Source: Pempheris klunzingeri (lineage: Eukaryota > Chordata > Actinopteri > Acropomatiformes > Pempheridae). From it: a stretch of DNA of 64,000 nucleotides. Below the pieces are notes generated by a model that did no database searches, was not told where the DNA came from, and saw only the letters and a program-made list of their open reading frames with translations. The translations under genes and the position numbers were made by a program. Shown here piece after piece: positions 37,663 through 49,132 of the stretch (its first letter is position 1; every line of letters starts with the position of its first letter). The stretch is from NCBI RefSeq assembly GCF_042242105.1, contig NC_092032.1, positions 20,128,415 to 20,192,414 on the forward strand. The letters are read 5' to 3'.

Positions 37663-40600
37663 TGAATTGTTAACAACTGTTTGTTCCGCCTCTGCTTCTC
37701 CATCCACACTCTTGCTCGGGGACCTCAATATACATGTGGACTCCATTCGCCACAGAGTTCCTGTCACTGCTGGACTGCTTCAACTTCACGCAGCATGTAC
37801 AAGGCCCCACCCACACCAAAGGTCATACATTGGACCTCATCTGCACCTCTGGCACACCACCCACCAACCTGCAGTCCCTGGATCTAGCTGTATTGGACCA
37901 CCATGCCATCATTTTCACTGTCCCAGCCTCCCTCCCCAGGCAACGTCGTAAGTGTACCAGATGGCGCTTTCTGTTTCAGTTTAACCCCACGTCATGTTGT
38001 TATCCTTTCATGCATCGCTCGCTCAGATAAATAGCAAAGTTATTTTGTTGTATTAAAACTTTTGTTTTTGTGGAATGAGGAGGGACAAGATGACGGGTGC
38101 AGATGGCTCCTTGTAGTGATCTTTGACAAATAACTGTCATTGTTTGATCTTAGACAGCGTCCTCATGTAGTAACCTGGTTAATCCAGATTGTTCTGTGCT
38201 TGTTTCAGTTTAACCCCATGTCATTTTGTTATCCTTTCATGCATCGCTCGTTTGCCTGCTACACTTTTTGCCTCCATTCGCTCTAAAATGCTGTTCGAAA
38301 CTGTTCACTCAGCCATCAGTTTGATTTGTGAACAGCTGTACTCTGTTATCACTGTTTCTAACTACTTTAAGCAGCACTACACCAGCATTTCACTCCAGAG
38401 CTGGAACAAACTCCCAGAAGAAATGGGGCCTTGCCCTGAATTTGAATCAAGACAAGAACTAAAGAGAAGGAGCACATGATTTTCTTTTAGAAGTCACAAA
38501 AGAAGTCACATGTGATTTTTAAGCTGCTTGTGTTGATACTTGATGGAACATGTGGTGTTATTTAGAAAGGCAAGAGAACAGCAAAGCACCACGCATTTGG
38601 TTGGTATGTTGTGTTAATGTAAGATTTTCTTGCTACTGTTTCATCCGATGCCGGTAGCAGCTATAGCCACTAGCTGCTAGGAAGTAGCAGAGATGATGAT
38701 GCTAACATATTCCTCGATGGAACTTTGGAACCTATTCAGCTTGTCCATCCCAAACTGCCTGGCTGTAATTAAGTCCCTTGGACTCTTGCGTCACCCCAGG
38801 TACGTTCACAGGGGCTCTCGACGCAAGTTCATTTACTCTAACTCACCCATCCCCTCCATACTGTCTGTCAGCCGCTCTGGAGCCGTTCATCACAACAAAC
38901 CCCACGTGCGTACATGCAATCTGCGGACACTGGACTGTGGCGTCAACACTGCTCCTCCCCCGGCACCTGCCCCAGCTCTAGCCATGGGAAAGGATGTCAT
39001 GTTCATGTTACTAAATGCACGCTCCTTTAACAACAAGGCCCTACTGATCAACGACTTAATTACTGACAGAAACATTGATATACTCTGCTTAACTGAGACC
39101 TGGCAGAACAAACATGACTTCATCACTTTGAACCAAGCCACCCCCCCAGGCTATGCTTATCTGCAGAGGCTTCGCTCTGTGGGTCGTGGTGGTGGCCTAG
39201 CGGTTATCCATCGATCCATCTGAATTGTTAACAACTGTTTGTTCCGCCTCTGCTTCTCCATCCACACTCTTGCTCGGGGACCTCAATATACATGTGGACT
39301 CCATTCGCCACAGAGTTCCTGTCACTGCTGGACTGCTTCAACTTCACGCAGCATGTACAAGGCCCCACCCACACCAAAGGTCATACATTGGACCTCATCT
39401 GCACCTCTGGCACACCACCCACCAACCTGCAGTCCCTGGATCTAGCTGTATCGGACCACCATGCCATCATTTTCACTGTCCCAGCCTCCCTCCCCAGGCA
39501 ACGTCGTAAGTGTACCAGATGGCGCTTTCTGTTTCAGTTTAACCCCACGTCATGTTGTTATCCTTTCATGCATCGCTCGCTCAGATAAATAGCAAAGTTA
39601 TTTTGTTGTATTAAAACTTTTGTTTTTGTGGAATGAGGAGGGACAAGATGACGGGTGCAGATGGCTCCTTGTAGTGATCTTTGACAAATAACTGTCATTG
39701 TTTGATCTTAGACAGCGTCCTCATGTAGTAACCTGGTTAATCCAGATTGTTCTGTGCTTGTTTCAGTTTAACCCCATGTCATTTTGTTATCCTTTCATGC
39801 ATCGCTCGTTTGCCTGCTACACTTTTTGCCTCCATTCGCTCTAAAATGCTGTTCGAAACTGTTCACTCAGCCATCAGTTTGATTTGTGAACAGCTGTACT
39901 CTGTTATCACTGTTTCTAACTACTTTAAGCAGCACTACACCAGCATTTCACTCCAGAGCTGGAACAAACTCCCAGAAGAAATGGGGCCTTGCCCTGAATT
40001 TGAATCAAGACAAGAACTAAAGAGAAGGAGCACATGATTTTCTTTTAGAAGTCACAAAAGAAGTCACATGTGATTTTTAAGCTGCTTGTGTTGATACTTG
40101 ATGGAACATGTGGTGTTATTTAGAAAGGCAAGAGAACAGCAAAGCACCACGCATTTGGTTGGTATGTTGTGTTAATGTAAGATTTTCTTGCTACTGTTTC
40201 ATCCGATGCCGGTAGCAGCTATAGCCACTAGCTGCTAGGAAGTAGCAGAGATGATGATGCTAACATATTCCTCGATGGAACTTTGGAACCTATTCAGCTT
40301 GTCCATCCCAAACTGCCTGGCTGTAATTAAGTCCCTTGGACTCTTGCGTCACCCCAGGTACGTTCACAGGGGCTCTCGACGCAAGTTCATTTACTCTAAC
40401 TCACCCATCCCCTCCATACTGTCTGTCAGCCGCTCTGGAGCCGTTCATCACAACAAACCCCACGTGCGTACATGCAATCTGCGGACACTGGACTGTGGCG
40501 TCAACACTGCTCCTCCCCCGGCACCTGCCCCAGCTCTAGCCATGGGAAAGGATGTCATGTTCATGTTACTAAATGCACGTTCCTTTAACAACAAGGCCCT

Positions 40601-40778
40601 ACTGATCAACGACTTAATTACTGACAGAAACATTGATATACTCTGCTTAACTGCGACCTGGCAGAACAAACATGACTTCATCACTTTGAACCAAGCCACC
40701 CCCCCAGGCTATGCTTATCTGCAGAGGCTTCGCTCTGTGGGTCGTGGTGGTGGCCTAGCGGTTATCCATCGATCCATC
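37663..40778 (+). repeat. Tandem duplication, two 1558-bp units
   Basis: Units 37663-39220 and 39221-40778 are almost identical over their full length. Each contains the end of one L2 endonuclease piece, a non-L2 segment and the start of the next L2 piece. The junction TCGATCCATCTGAATTG marks the duplication breakpoint. A third start follows at 40779. Confidence 0.93.
38035..38165 (+). repeat. Local repeat 'AGATGGCTCC', five occurrences
   Basis: A ~130-bp sequence (TTTTGTTGTATTAAAACTTT .. AGATGGCTCCTTGTAGTGAT .. AACTGTCATTG). It occurs at ~36545-36630, 38035-38165, 39593-39725 and 43915-44045, and in part elsewhere. It seems to be an older repeat into which the L2 pieces were inserted. Confidence 0.7.
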
Positions 40779-40782
40779 TGAA

Positions 40783-42245
40783 TTGTTAACAACTGTTTGT
40801 TCCGCCTCTGCTTCTCCATCCACACTCTTGCTCGGGGACCTCAATATACATGTGGACTCCATTCGCCACAGAGTTCCTGTCACTGCTGGACTGCTTCAAC
40901 TTCACGCAGCATGTACAAGGCCCCACCCGCACCTCTGGTGTGCCAGAGGTGCAGATGAGGTCCAATGTATGACCTATACATTGGACCTCATCTGCACCTC
41001 TGGCACACCACCCACCAACCTGCAGTCCCTGGATCTAGCTGTATCGGACCACCATGCCATCATTTTCACTGTCCCAGCCTCCCTCCCCAGGCAACGTCGT
41101 AAGCGTACCATCACCTTCAGGAACACCAAAACAGTGTGTCCACAAGTGCTTTCTACCCTGATAGCGATCAACTTGGCTGTGGCCCCTCCTGACACCACTG
41201 TGGATAACCTGGTGGCCTGTTTCAACTCTGCCTTAACTGTCTGCTTCGACTCTCTGGCCCCCCTCAAAACCAGGACTGTCTCCTTCACCCGTCCTGCCCC
41301 CTGGTTCACCCCTGAGCTCCGCTCCTTGAAGACCACTGGTCGACGGCTAGAAAGGCTCTGCAAAAAAACTGGCCTCACTGTCCATCATCTTGCTTTCAAA
41401 GACCATGTTCAGGCCTACAAGGAAGCTCTTTCTCAGATCAAGGCCCAGTATTACTCAGCTCTCATTGGGACCCAGGAAAACAACCCCAGGATGCTGTTTT
41501 CCACCATCAATCACTTACTCCGCCCCCTCAGCGTCCCCCGCCCTTCAGGTGCCCCCAACCTCTGCTCCAAGTTCTTGGACTTTTTCCAACATAAAGTGGA
41601 TTCCATTCACCAGCAGCTCCCGCCTCCACCACTTCTCTCACTCCCCAGCTACAGGCCATCACCCTTCCAGTTGCATGCCTCCCGCAATACCACCTCTCCT
41701 CCTTCATGCCTGTGGATGCTTCCGTGGTTTGTGAGCTGGCTACCAAGGCAAAAGTTTCCACCTGCTCCCTGGACCCCATGCTCACAGCGTTAGTGAAGGC
41801 TTGCCTTCCTACCCTCTGCCCCATCATAACAGACATTATTAACACCTCACTCAAATCCGGGACTGTACCTACCACTCTTAAAACCACCTCAGTCACTCCC
41901 ATCCAGAAGAAGCCTGGTCTGGATCCTGATGACCTGAGCAATTACCGGCCGATCTCCAACCTTTCTTTCCTCAGCAAGATCTTGGAGAGAGCAGAACAGC
42001 TCTTCGCTGGTTCCAGTCCTACCTATCTAACCGGAAACAGTTTATCACCATTGATGGATCCACTTCCCACCCTGCCCCAGTTAACCATAGGGTGCCACAA
42101 GGCTCCGTCCTTGGTCCCGTCCTCTTCATCATTTACATGCTCCCCCTTGGCCAGATAATCTGCCGCCATGGTTTGCAGTTCTACTGCTATGCTGATGACA
42201 CTCAGCTGTACCTCAACACCTCACCATCCACCCAGCTCCCTCCAC
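40783..42245 (+). pseudogene. L2 LINE endonuclease C-end, linker and RT remnants
   Basis: Frame 40783-41793 covers LLLGDLNIHVD, SDHHAIIFTVP and the linker ...LIGTQENNPRMLFSTINHLL. The RT goes on in other frames (41706-42158, 42092-42283) with [11 protein letters not shown] and [10 protein letters not shown]. Frameshifts make it inactive. Confidence 0.85.
40938..41008. repeat. Perfect 33-bp inverted repeat with 5-nt loop
   Basis: Left arm 40938-40970, loop GACCT, right arm 40976-41008. Only the right arm exists in the sister copies (37832 and 39390 regions). Confidence 0.95.
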
Positions 42246-42253
42246 AGTCCCTC

Positions 42254-42798
42254 TGTTACGGCCCCGGACGTTTTGTTCTGTAATGTGTTGTTATTTCTGT
42301 GTGGTCCTGTGTTGTTTGTTGTTGGTTTGGTTCGTGTTCTTCTTTTTTTTAGTAGCTGTGTTGAACCTGCCCACCTCCAACCAGCGAACGGTGTTGCAGT
42401 GTCATTGGTTCCTGCTGCTGCATCCAAGGGTTTAAATCCAGGGAGTTCCAGTCGCCAGGGGGAACCTCGGCTTGACAGCAGCTACTTGTGTTTTCTGGCG
42501 TTCTCTGAATGAACTTTGTCCTCATATCTTGTTGTAGCTCGGTTGGTAGTAGTGCTCCTATTAGTTTTGTAGTTTGGGTGGTGGTTTTTGATTGTGTCTT
42601 ATTAGTTGTTTGTCTTTGGGAACACTGTACATATATTGAACTATTTCATTTTGTTTTTTTGTTGACTATGGTCCTTTTACCTGCACGTCAGGCCTCTTTC
42701 TGTTAGAACAATACATTTTTAAGTTTGATTTGGAGACAAAGTTTGTTTTTTCTACTCTTTTATCTTGTGTCCCAGCTCCCCCAGACTGGGGTGTAACA
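42254..42798. mobile_element. Solo LTR inside L2 reverse transcriptase region
   Basis: 545-bp fossil LTR with TGTTACGG .. GGTGTAACA ends. Flanks CCCTC and CCCTT look like a 5-bp duplication with one later change. No internal region. Probably Ty3/gypsy-like from its ends, but unproven. It lies near the YADD part of the L2. Confidence 0.75.
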
Positions 42799-43170
42799 CC
42801 CTTGTCAACTGCCTCTGTGAACTCAAAACTTGGATGACCTCTAACTTCCTCAAACTCAACAGCAAAAAAACGGAGCTCTTGTGGCTGAGACCCTAATCCA
42901 TGCCTTCATCACATCCCGGCTGGATTATTGTAATGGAATCCTGTTTGGGGTCACCAATAAAACCCTGGACAGGCTCCAGTACATGCAGAACTCAGCTGCC
43001 AGGGTTCTTACTCGCACCAAGCCTTGGCAGCACAACAACAGCTCAAAAAACATTTGTTCATTCAGGCCTTTGGCAGTTAATCTGTTGTTCTGTTGTTTGT
43101 TATCTGTAAAGTGTCCTTGGGTTTTTTTGAAAGGCGCTATATAAATGTAAATTATTATTATTATTAAGTA
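42799..43170 (+). pseudogene. L2 LINE C-terminus and 3' end
   Basis: Encodes NCLCELKTWMTSNFLKLNSK, then HAFITSRLDYCNGILFGVTN and RLQYMQNSAARVLTRTKPW, the usual L2 C-terminal motifs. A gap separates them. It ends with GGCGCTATATAAATGTAAAT plus ATT repeats. Confidence 0.88.
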
Positions 43171-44430
43171 TTTACTTTCAGGCAGATGCTATTTGCAACT
43201 CGGCTGGAAAAGCCAGTTACACCCAGGTGTATGTTGGAGGGATAGTATTTTGGGTTAAATGTAATTATGTAAATATTTGTATTTGATTTATCTCAACCCA
43301 AACCATTGTCTTTTCCGAACCAAAACCAAGTAGTTTTGGCGCCTAAACCTAACCAAACTGCAACTGAATACTGATGATGATAAAAGAAATCTGACATTTT
43401 CTACAAATAAAGAAATCTCTTCTGACTGTTGGTCCCACAGAGGCTTCAAACCTGTGAGTCCTAGATCTAAAACATTCAGCGACAGCATCCGTCTCTGTCT
43501 GTGGAAGTTAGTGTTCTTTACACTATGTGACTGACTGACCAGCAATACTAATATTTTCGGTACGACAACATTTATGGATGTTGGGACTGAACCAGGTGAG
43601 TGCTCTCCAGTCTGTCAGCAAAGTGCTCTGGAGCTTCATTTCAGTAAAACACAACTCATATCCTGTCTCAGACATCGTGGCATTTATTAGAAATCACATT
43701 ACTAATACATTTGTATTCAACAAACTACTGAGCAGAAAATGGATGGACATTACTGCATTCAATCATAAGACTTGTGACCAAACTGTACTTGTGACTACAT
43801 TTGTCTTTCTAAACGACACAAAATATAACGTGAGACTTGGTTTGCTGACTGCCAGCAGCTGTAATGAGGTGTGACAGATACTTTCATAATGATGGAAAAA
43901 CACATGACCTGCCAAAGGTATTTTGTTGTGGGACAACTTTTCTTTTACAGGAATACAGGGACAAGAGGACAGATGCAGACGGCTCCATGTAGTGATCTTT
44001 GCCAAATAACTGTCATTGTTTGATGTTAAACAGTGTCCTCATGTAGTCACCCGTATATCCACAATGACGGTCTATGTCTGTGGAGATACATTGATCACGG
44101 TCGACCAATGTGTTGTGCATAAAGAAACAACATTGGTCACCACTCTGATGAAATGATTCAGCAAATAAAGCACAATTTGCTGAAGAACACAGCAATCGTT
44201 AATGTAAAAACAATTCTTAATTTTAGGGGATCTGTGTGCTGATGCTCTTTAAGATGAATAAGCAGGAGGTGGTGACCTACTTAAGTCTTATTGTCACAGT
44301 GAGGTTGGTAGATTTAGTCTGCAGGTTCACGGTATTTAAAATTCAAGTAACTGTCTGCTGCTGCTGTGTTTATCTGACCAGTTAGACAGGCTGATGATTT
44401 CTGCACCACTGAAACAACGACTGTGACAAA
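43171..44430. other. Gene-free repeat-derived stretch
   Basis: No coding exon. Contains another copy of the AGATGGCTCC-type repeat (43915-44045) and a GCGCCTAAACCTAACCAAAC motif often seen in fish repeats. Confidence 0.5.
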
Positions 44431-44433
44431 ATA

Positions 44434-45136
44434 CACTACTCACCAAAAGTTAGGGATATTTGACTTTCAGGTGAAATATATGGAAAATGTAAAAAGTGAA
44501 TGCTACAGTGATATTATATCATGAAAGTAGGGCATTTAAGTAGAAGCATGCACTGGTGATTTCTTCATCTTAAACAATTTATTTAAAGAAAATCTACCAA
44601 CAGTGGAGGGTAAACCACAACAAAACATTTTCAGTGTCTCAATAAATTGGGACGTGGCCAAAGGACGTCCACTCCTCTCCTTTCTGTGACTCTTCCAGTC
44701 TCTGTATCACTGTTCCAACCTCCTGATGACACTCTGTGACCCTCTAAGCTCAGTGAACACCTCCGTCTGAGGACTTCCTGTTTGAAGCCTCCAGTGTTGA
44801 GGTGCTGCTGATCAACTGTTAGGTGTCGTCTTGGTCTCATGATGTCAGAATGTGAACAGCAGGATGAGGAGGACTGTTTAAATACCAATTCTAACTGAAG
44901 CAGGAAATGTATTGGTGGATTCATGGATCAAACCTGTTGTGAATGTTGCTGTTAAGCTTCTTGTTAGAGAACAGCAGCTGGTGCAGAAAGTACTGAGACA
45001 CTGAACAGTTGGACATGTGCATTCAAAGGTTTAGAGAAGGTCACATTAAGTTCACCTGGAAAGGTTAGAATGCATTTTAGGTTTATCCTGAAACTTCACC
45101 TGGAAGCTGAATATCCCTGACTTTTAGTGAGGAGTG
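44434..45136 (-). mobile_element. Tc1/mariner-type non-autonomous element, 703 bp
   Basis: Terminal inverted repeats: CACTACTCACCAAAAGTTAG at the left, CACTCCTCACTAAAAGTCAG read inward from the right, both flanked by TA. A minus-strand fragment starts MRPRRHLTVDQQHLNTGG, possibly a remnant of a transposase N-terminus. A piece of the same element is at 49544-49670. Confidence 0.85.
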
Positions 45137-46015
45137 TATGTTTTCTCTCTTCTTTCTGCTTTAACAGTTTCACATTCTTCTTCATTTTCTTTATACTTTT
45201 AAAAGGATTTTCATTTGTCATTCTCTGTTTTGTTTTCGAGAAAAAAACACAGTAGGCAACATGAGGAAGGTGTTTTAAAAGAAATAAGAAGCACTTTATG
45301 GTGCAGCAGGTTTATTCCAGATGAGATCATGACCTCATGTGGTTGAAGTGAAACAATGCATAATAGTTTGGTATTAAAATTTAATTTCATCTGCAAAGGG
45401 ACTTCATTTCCCTCTTATTTAATTGTTCTCATTTTAGCGCATTGATTTTATGCCTTCATCAACCTGACGGGGAAGCCACTTGAAGTCTTTTGGCACAGGT
45501 CCAGAGTGGTGATTTGGTGTTGGACCTCTGTGCTAGGCAGGGATTAGCCATAACAAACACCATGTCCAGTCCGAGTACAGGGTTGCTGTGGACACCATCA
45601 GTGGGGGAAGCCATCAGACTGGAGAATCTCAAGGTGTGTGCCCAGTTTGGGAACCTCAGACTTTAGCTCTTTGTGGGTGATGTGGTCCTATTGGCATCTT
45701 CTCTGACATGTACTGAGACAGCTTGCAGCTAAATGTGAAGGGGAGAACCCCCAAGTCTGAGGCCATGGTTCTGCACGAGAAAAGGGTGGATTTCCCCCTC
45801 CAGGTTGGGTCCCACGTGAGCCGGCTAACTGTCAATTAGCCTTCTGCTAACTTGACTGGGAATAAAATTATAGTCCTCCACACTTCCCAGACATTATTCC
45901 CAGTAATTTTGCAGGGGTAAAATGTATCTGCTGATTTACAGACATCTCTTTCACAATGTGAGTCTCTGGAAAACCTTTTTTTTGGGCCTGCCGGCTTTAA
46001 TGGCCACTATGCTGA
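45137..46015. other. Old LINE reverse-transcriptase fragment and flanks
   Basis: Around 45460-45830 the sequence GTGGGTGATGTGGTCCTATT .. CCAAGTCTGAGGCCATGGTT .. AAAAGGGTGGATTTCCCC matches the common fish LINE RT text (L/VDDVVL..KSEAMVL..EKRVD). It is strongly decayed and has no open frame. Nothing else is recognised. Confidence 0.55.
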
Positions 46016-46026
46016 ATTGGCCTTAA

Positions 46027-46182
46027 AGCCTGGAGGTCTTCCTGGAGGTCTTCCTAGAGGTCTTCTTGGAGGTCTTCCTGGAGGTCTTCTTGGAGGTCTT
46101 CTTGGAGGTCTTCCTGGAGGTCTTCTTGGAGGTCTTCTTGGAGGTCTTCCTGGAGGTCTTCCTGGAGGTCTTCCTGGACGGA
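46027..46182. repeat. 12-bp minisatellite GGAGGTCTTCCT
   Basis: About thirteen tandem copies of GGAGGTCTTCCT/GGAGGTCTTCTT. Both frames stay open because 12 is a multiple of three; not a gene. Confidence 0.95.
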
Positions 46183-46375
46183 CGTCTGATGAGAGGATTT
46201 TCTCAGATGGATACTTTAAAAATCGAGCTTGCTGATTTCTCTGATTCTGCAGTCAGCCTCTGATTTCAGTACTAAATGGGGGAAAAACACAAAACTAGAA
46301 AGAGGACTCAGCTTCTAATCTAACAATCCTCCAATGAATTACTTTTCTCTCTGCATTTGCTCATCTTCCACACTC

Positions 46376-46490
46376 CAGTCCAGTAGGGGGCGGTAAGCTA
46401 CCTGGAAGCTGGTCTGTCCGCCCGCCTGCCGAAGAGGAAGAAGAAGAAGAGGAGGAGGAAGAAGAAGAGGAGGAAGAAGAAGAGCTCTCA
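46376..46490. repeat. GTAGGGGGCGGTAA repeat with (GAA/GAG)n
   Basis: CCAGTCCAGTAGGGGGCGGT followed by CCGCCTGCCGAAGAGGAAGA and a long (GAA/GAG) run. The same pairing is common in fish genomes. Family not assigned. Confidence 0.6.
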
Positions 46491-46510
46491 CCTGCTGTAG
46501 CTGCCTAAAC

Positions 46511-46587
46511 ATGGCTCTCCTGACTTTATCCGTCGTGTTTCTGCAGAAGTGTCCGCTCTGCAGCAGCTCTGTGCGGACGCGTCGGCA
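46511..46587 (+). other. Possible 5' exon of FIIND-CARD copy 6
   Basis: ATG at 46511 opens MALLTLSVVFLQKCPLCSSS VRTRRQQ and is followed by CAG|gtgggc, a fair donor. The next good acceptor (ttgtttgtttttcag) is at 47353, just before copy 6. If used, it would be mostly 5' UTR or an upstream ORF. Weak evidence. Confidence 0.3.
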
Positions 46588-46885
46588 GCAGGTGGGCGGA
46601 GCCCTGAGACCTGAAACCAGGAAGTGCATGTGAAAAGTTAGTCAAAGTCTTTGCTTTGACACCTGTGTGAAACACACCTGCAGCAGAACACGGACAAACA
46701 CACACAGGGTGAAAGGTCGCCATCACTTTTCCTCCTCAGCAGTCCAGGTGTGCATTTTCCAGATGTTGTACCACAACTTCAGTCTGTAGCTACTGGGATA
46801 CTGACAAATACTGGCACTGTTTTCTTATTGGGGGTGTCAGAGAGGTCATAGGCATTATTATACTGTATTATTTCTACTTTTACCC

Positions 46886-46936
46886 ATGTATATTTATACA
46901 TATATATACACATATATATATATGTATAAATATATA
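46886..46936. repeat. AT-rich (TATA)n microsatellite
   Basis: Alternating TATATA/CATATA; near 46980-47035 a LINE-like 3' tail (GACAATAAATCTGATTCTGA) follows. Confidence 0.85.
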
Positions 46937-47392
46937 TTTCTTTTTCTTATTTTTCTATTCATGTCTGTGGGATGTTAGATGGGAGAGGTCAGATGAACTT
47001 TGCTTTATGACGACAATAAATCTGATTCTGATTATATCTAGATTTGGTCTTTGAAGGAAAAATGTGACTAATATTTTAAAGAGGGCAGAAATGAACTTTT
47101 TCTTACTCTTGTGTCGAAGACAATCAGTGGATTTTCTTCTCAGACTAAATTCAAAGATTTAAAGATTTCTGCACGATAAAGAAATGTTTCTGAGGACAGT
47201 TGATGGGAGAGACGTACATGCAGTAGATTTCTGATATTGTATTGTAATAGCATGTCCCGTTATATTGTGATCACTCAGCTCTCTAACAGATATTTTATAA
47301 TGAAACATTTATTCACTATTAATTTTCCATTCTCTGCTTTGTTTGTTTTTCAGGGCTAAGAAACGAGTGTAAACACTGAAGCCAGAAACAAG

Positions 47393-49132
47393 ATGGAAAC
47401 GGAAAAACTGTGTAAGCGGCGGGATAGAAATCGAGCCCGGAGTTTCCGTGGTGATGCTGCGCTTCCATTTTTTGATGTAGCTTCTGAAGAAGCTGCCCTG
47501 CTGCTGTCTGGATGGATAAAAGAGAGAACATCCCACTATCTGTGTGAACTCAGTGCCCCGGTGTACAGGTCTCCTTCCTTTCCCGTCTTTTTTCACGCTG
47601 GCAACAGAAGATATGACCGACAGACGTCCAGATGTTGTAAAGCAGAGTCACAAACCTACAAACCTGCAGTTAGAGAAGATGGCCGACGTCTGGCAGATAT
47701 ACTTTCGACACTCGGTGATGAGCTACAACTTCCTCCCTCCCAGTCCTACATGTCACACATGGTGGACCGCTCTAAGTCCATAATTACTTCTGCTGGACTT
47801 GTCCTCAATAACATTTTCACATGGAAGCACAAGAGTGACCATAAAGAAGAAGAAGAAGCCCCGAAGAAAAAGCAGCTGTCTGAGCAGCCTGACCGTGAGG
47901 CAGGAGGTGATGTTGTCCCCATGGAAGTGGAGCCACCTGTTACAGCTGTGAACTACTCGGCTACAAACACCCTGCCAGCAAACAGCTCACCTGACGTGCT
48001 GTTAGAAAGCAGCTTTGAGGAGTTCACCCCTGATATCAGCGCTGATGAAGAGGAGGAAGCCTACAGGTTCCAGTGCTGCCACCCAGGCCTGTACCAGTGC
48101 AGTGTGACCGGCCTGCTGTTCCACATGGAGGCAGAGGGGGACGTGGTCTACAGGACCGTCCCTTGGAGCAGGAGGCTGCTGGCCCAACATCACAAGCAGC
48201 CTGCAGGACCCCTGTTTGACATCACATGTGAGCAGCGCTCTGTGTGTCAGCTTCACCTCCCACACTGTGAGATCCGCTCCACGGGGGGATGGCGCTTCTT
48301 GTCCGTCGCTCACGAGCACGATGACGGCGTGGAGTTCATCGCCCCTCATAAGATCACAGACACTCACGTGGTTATAAACGTCACAGGGTTTTCTGCTTTC
48401 GGTAACGTCAAGGACGAAAACTGCCCACCCGATCCGGTCCGAGCGCTGGTCCTGCTGTTCTACAGGCCCCCGGCCGATCCTGATCCAGAGTCCCTGCTCA
48501 ATGTGTTGATGCTGCCGAGGAACGTGGTGCTCCGGGACGTGCTGCGCACCAGGAGGAAGCTGGTTGGAGATGAGGTCTACATAGAGACGTCCCCACACTG
48601 CAAGCTGCACCCAAAGCAGGAATACACACTGACCGCTGGTCCTGGAGACGACTCCGTCCTAGTGCAGCCAGCAGAGGCAGAATTTGACTCTGACAACTAT
48701 GACAACTACTTCCCTTCATTCCAGGTGAGCTGGGAAACAGTCATGAAGCACATGAGACTGTTTCTGAGAGACACCAGCAGCTCCAGCAGTGTCTGGGAGA
48801 GACGAGTCCGCCTCTCGTCCGCTGGAGTAAAAAGGTCCTTCGGGCCGAGCGCTCTGAATCTGCCTCCAGACGAGAGGCTGATGGAGGTACGGAGCAGCTT
48901 CATCCATGGGATATCGGGACCTGTCCTCAAAAGTCTGCTGGACAAACTGTTTGAGAAAACGGTGCTGGCCGAGCCTGAGAGGGAGTCAGCGGACGAGTTC
49001 CCAAACCTGAGAGACAAAGCTCGTTTTGTCTTCGACACGGTGAGGAAGAAAGGAGGAGCTGCTAGTTCACAGATGATTGAGTTCCTGTGTGAGGTCGACC
49101 CCTTCCTCTGTGAACACCTCGGCCTCCTCTGA
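47393..49132 (+). CDS. FIIND-CARD copy 6 with a foreign BH3-like N-terminus, 579 aa
   Basis: Inverted relative to copies 1-5. A strong acceptor (ttgtttgtttttcag, ending 47353) precedes the exon, and the ATG lies 40 nt in. Residues 1-160 (METEKLCKRRDRNRARSF and on) share nothing with the other copies and have no 11-residue repeats. Residues 100-111, LADILSTLGDEL, fit the BH3 pattern of pro-death Bcl-2 proteins (compare BIM IAQELRRIGDEF). The family sequence begins at QLSEQPDREAGG (~161). A 44-residue proline/serine linker (RPGPP..FTRA in other copies) is missing in frame, between LPA and NSSPDV. ZU5, H307, F333-S334, UPA and CARD are intact. The native expression and the BH3 role are untested. 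Confidence 0.9.
   Translation: METEKLCKRRDRNRARSFRGDAALPFFDVASEEAALLLSGWIKERTSHYLCELSAPVYRSPSFPVFFHAGNRRYDRQTSRCCKAESQTYKPAVREDGRRLADILSTLGDELQLPPSQSYMSHMVDRSKSIITSAGLVLNNIFTWKHKSDHKEEEEAPKKKQLSEQPDREAGGDVVPMEVEPPVTAVNYSATNTLPANSSPDVLLESSFEEFTPDISADEEEEAYRFQCCHPGLYQCSVTGLLFHMEAEGDVVYRTVPWSRRLLAQHHKQPAGPLFDITCEQRSVCQLHLPHCEIRSTGGWRFLSVAHEHDDGVEFIAPHKITDTHVVINVTGFSAFGNVKDENCPPDPVRALVLLFYRPPADPDPESLLNVLMLPRNVVLRDVLRTRRKLVGDEVYIETSPHCKLHPKQEYTLTAGPGDDSVLVQPAEAEFDSDNYDNYFPSFQVSWETVMKHMRLFLRDTSSSSSVWERRVRLSSAGVKRSFGPSALNLPPDERLMEVRSSFIHGISGPVLKSLLDKLFEKTVLAEPERESADEFPNLRDKARFVFDTVRKKGGAASSQMIEFLCEVDPFLCEHLGLL

Larger units (their letters stand above)
36600..43170 (+). mobile_element. Rearranged L2-clade LINE complex
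   Basis: L2-type non-LTR retrotransposon pieces. The start (YVHRGSRRKFIYSNSPIPS) is at 38700-38960 and again at 40258-40520. The endonuclease (LLNARSFNNKALLI, LLLGDLNIHVD) is present in three partial copies. The reverse transcriptase ([42 protein letters not shown]) lies at ~41880-42245. The 3' end GAAAGGCGCTATATAAATGT plus (ATT)n is at ~43125-43168. Tandem duplication, an inverted fold-back and two solo LTRs interrupt it. No copy has an intact coding frame. Confidence 0.88.

Noticed and set aside
46017-46263. Frames over the GGAGGTCTTCCT minisatellite
   Set aside because: Pure repeat translation (GGLP or EVFL), not a gene.
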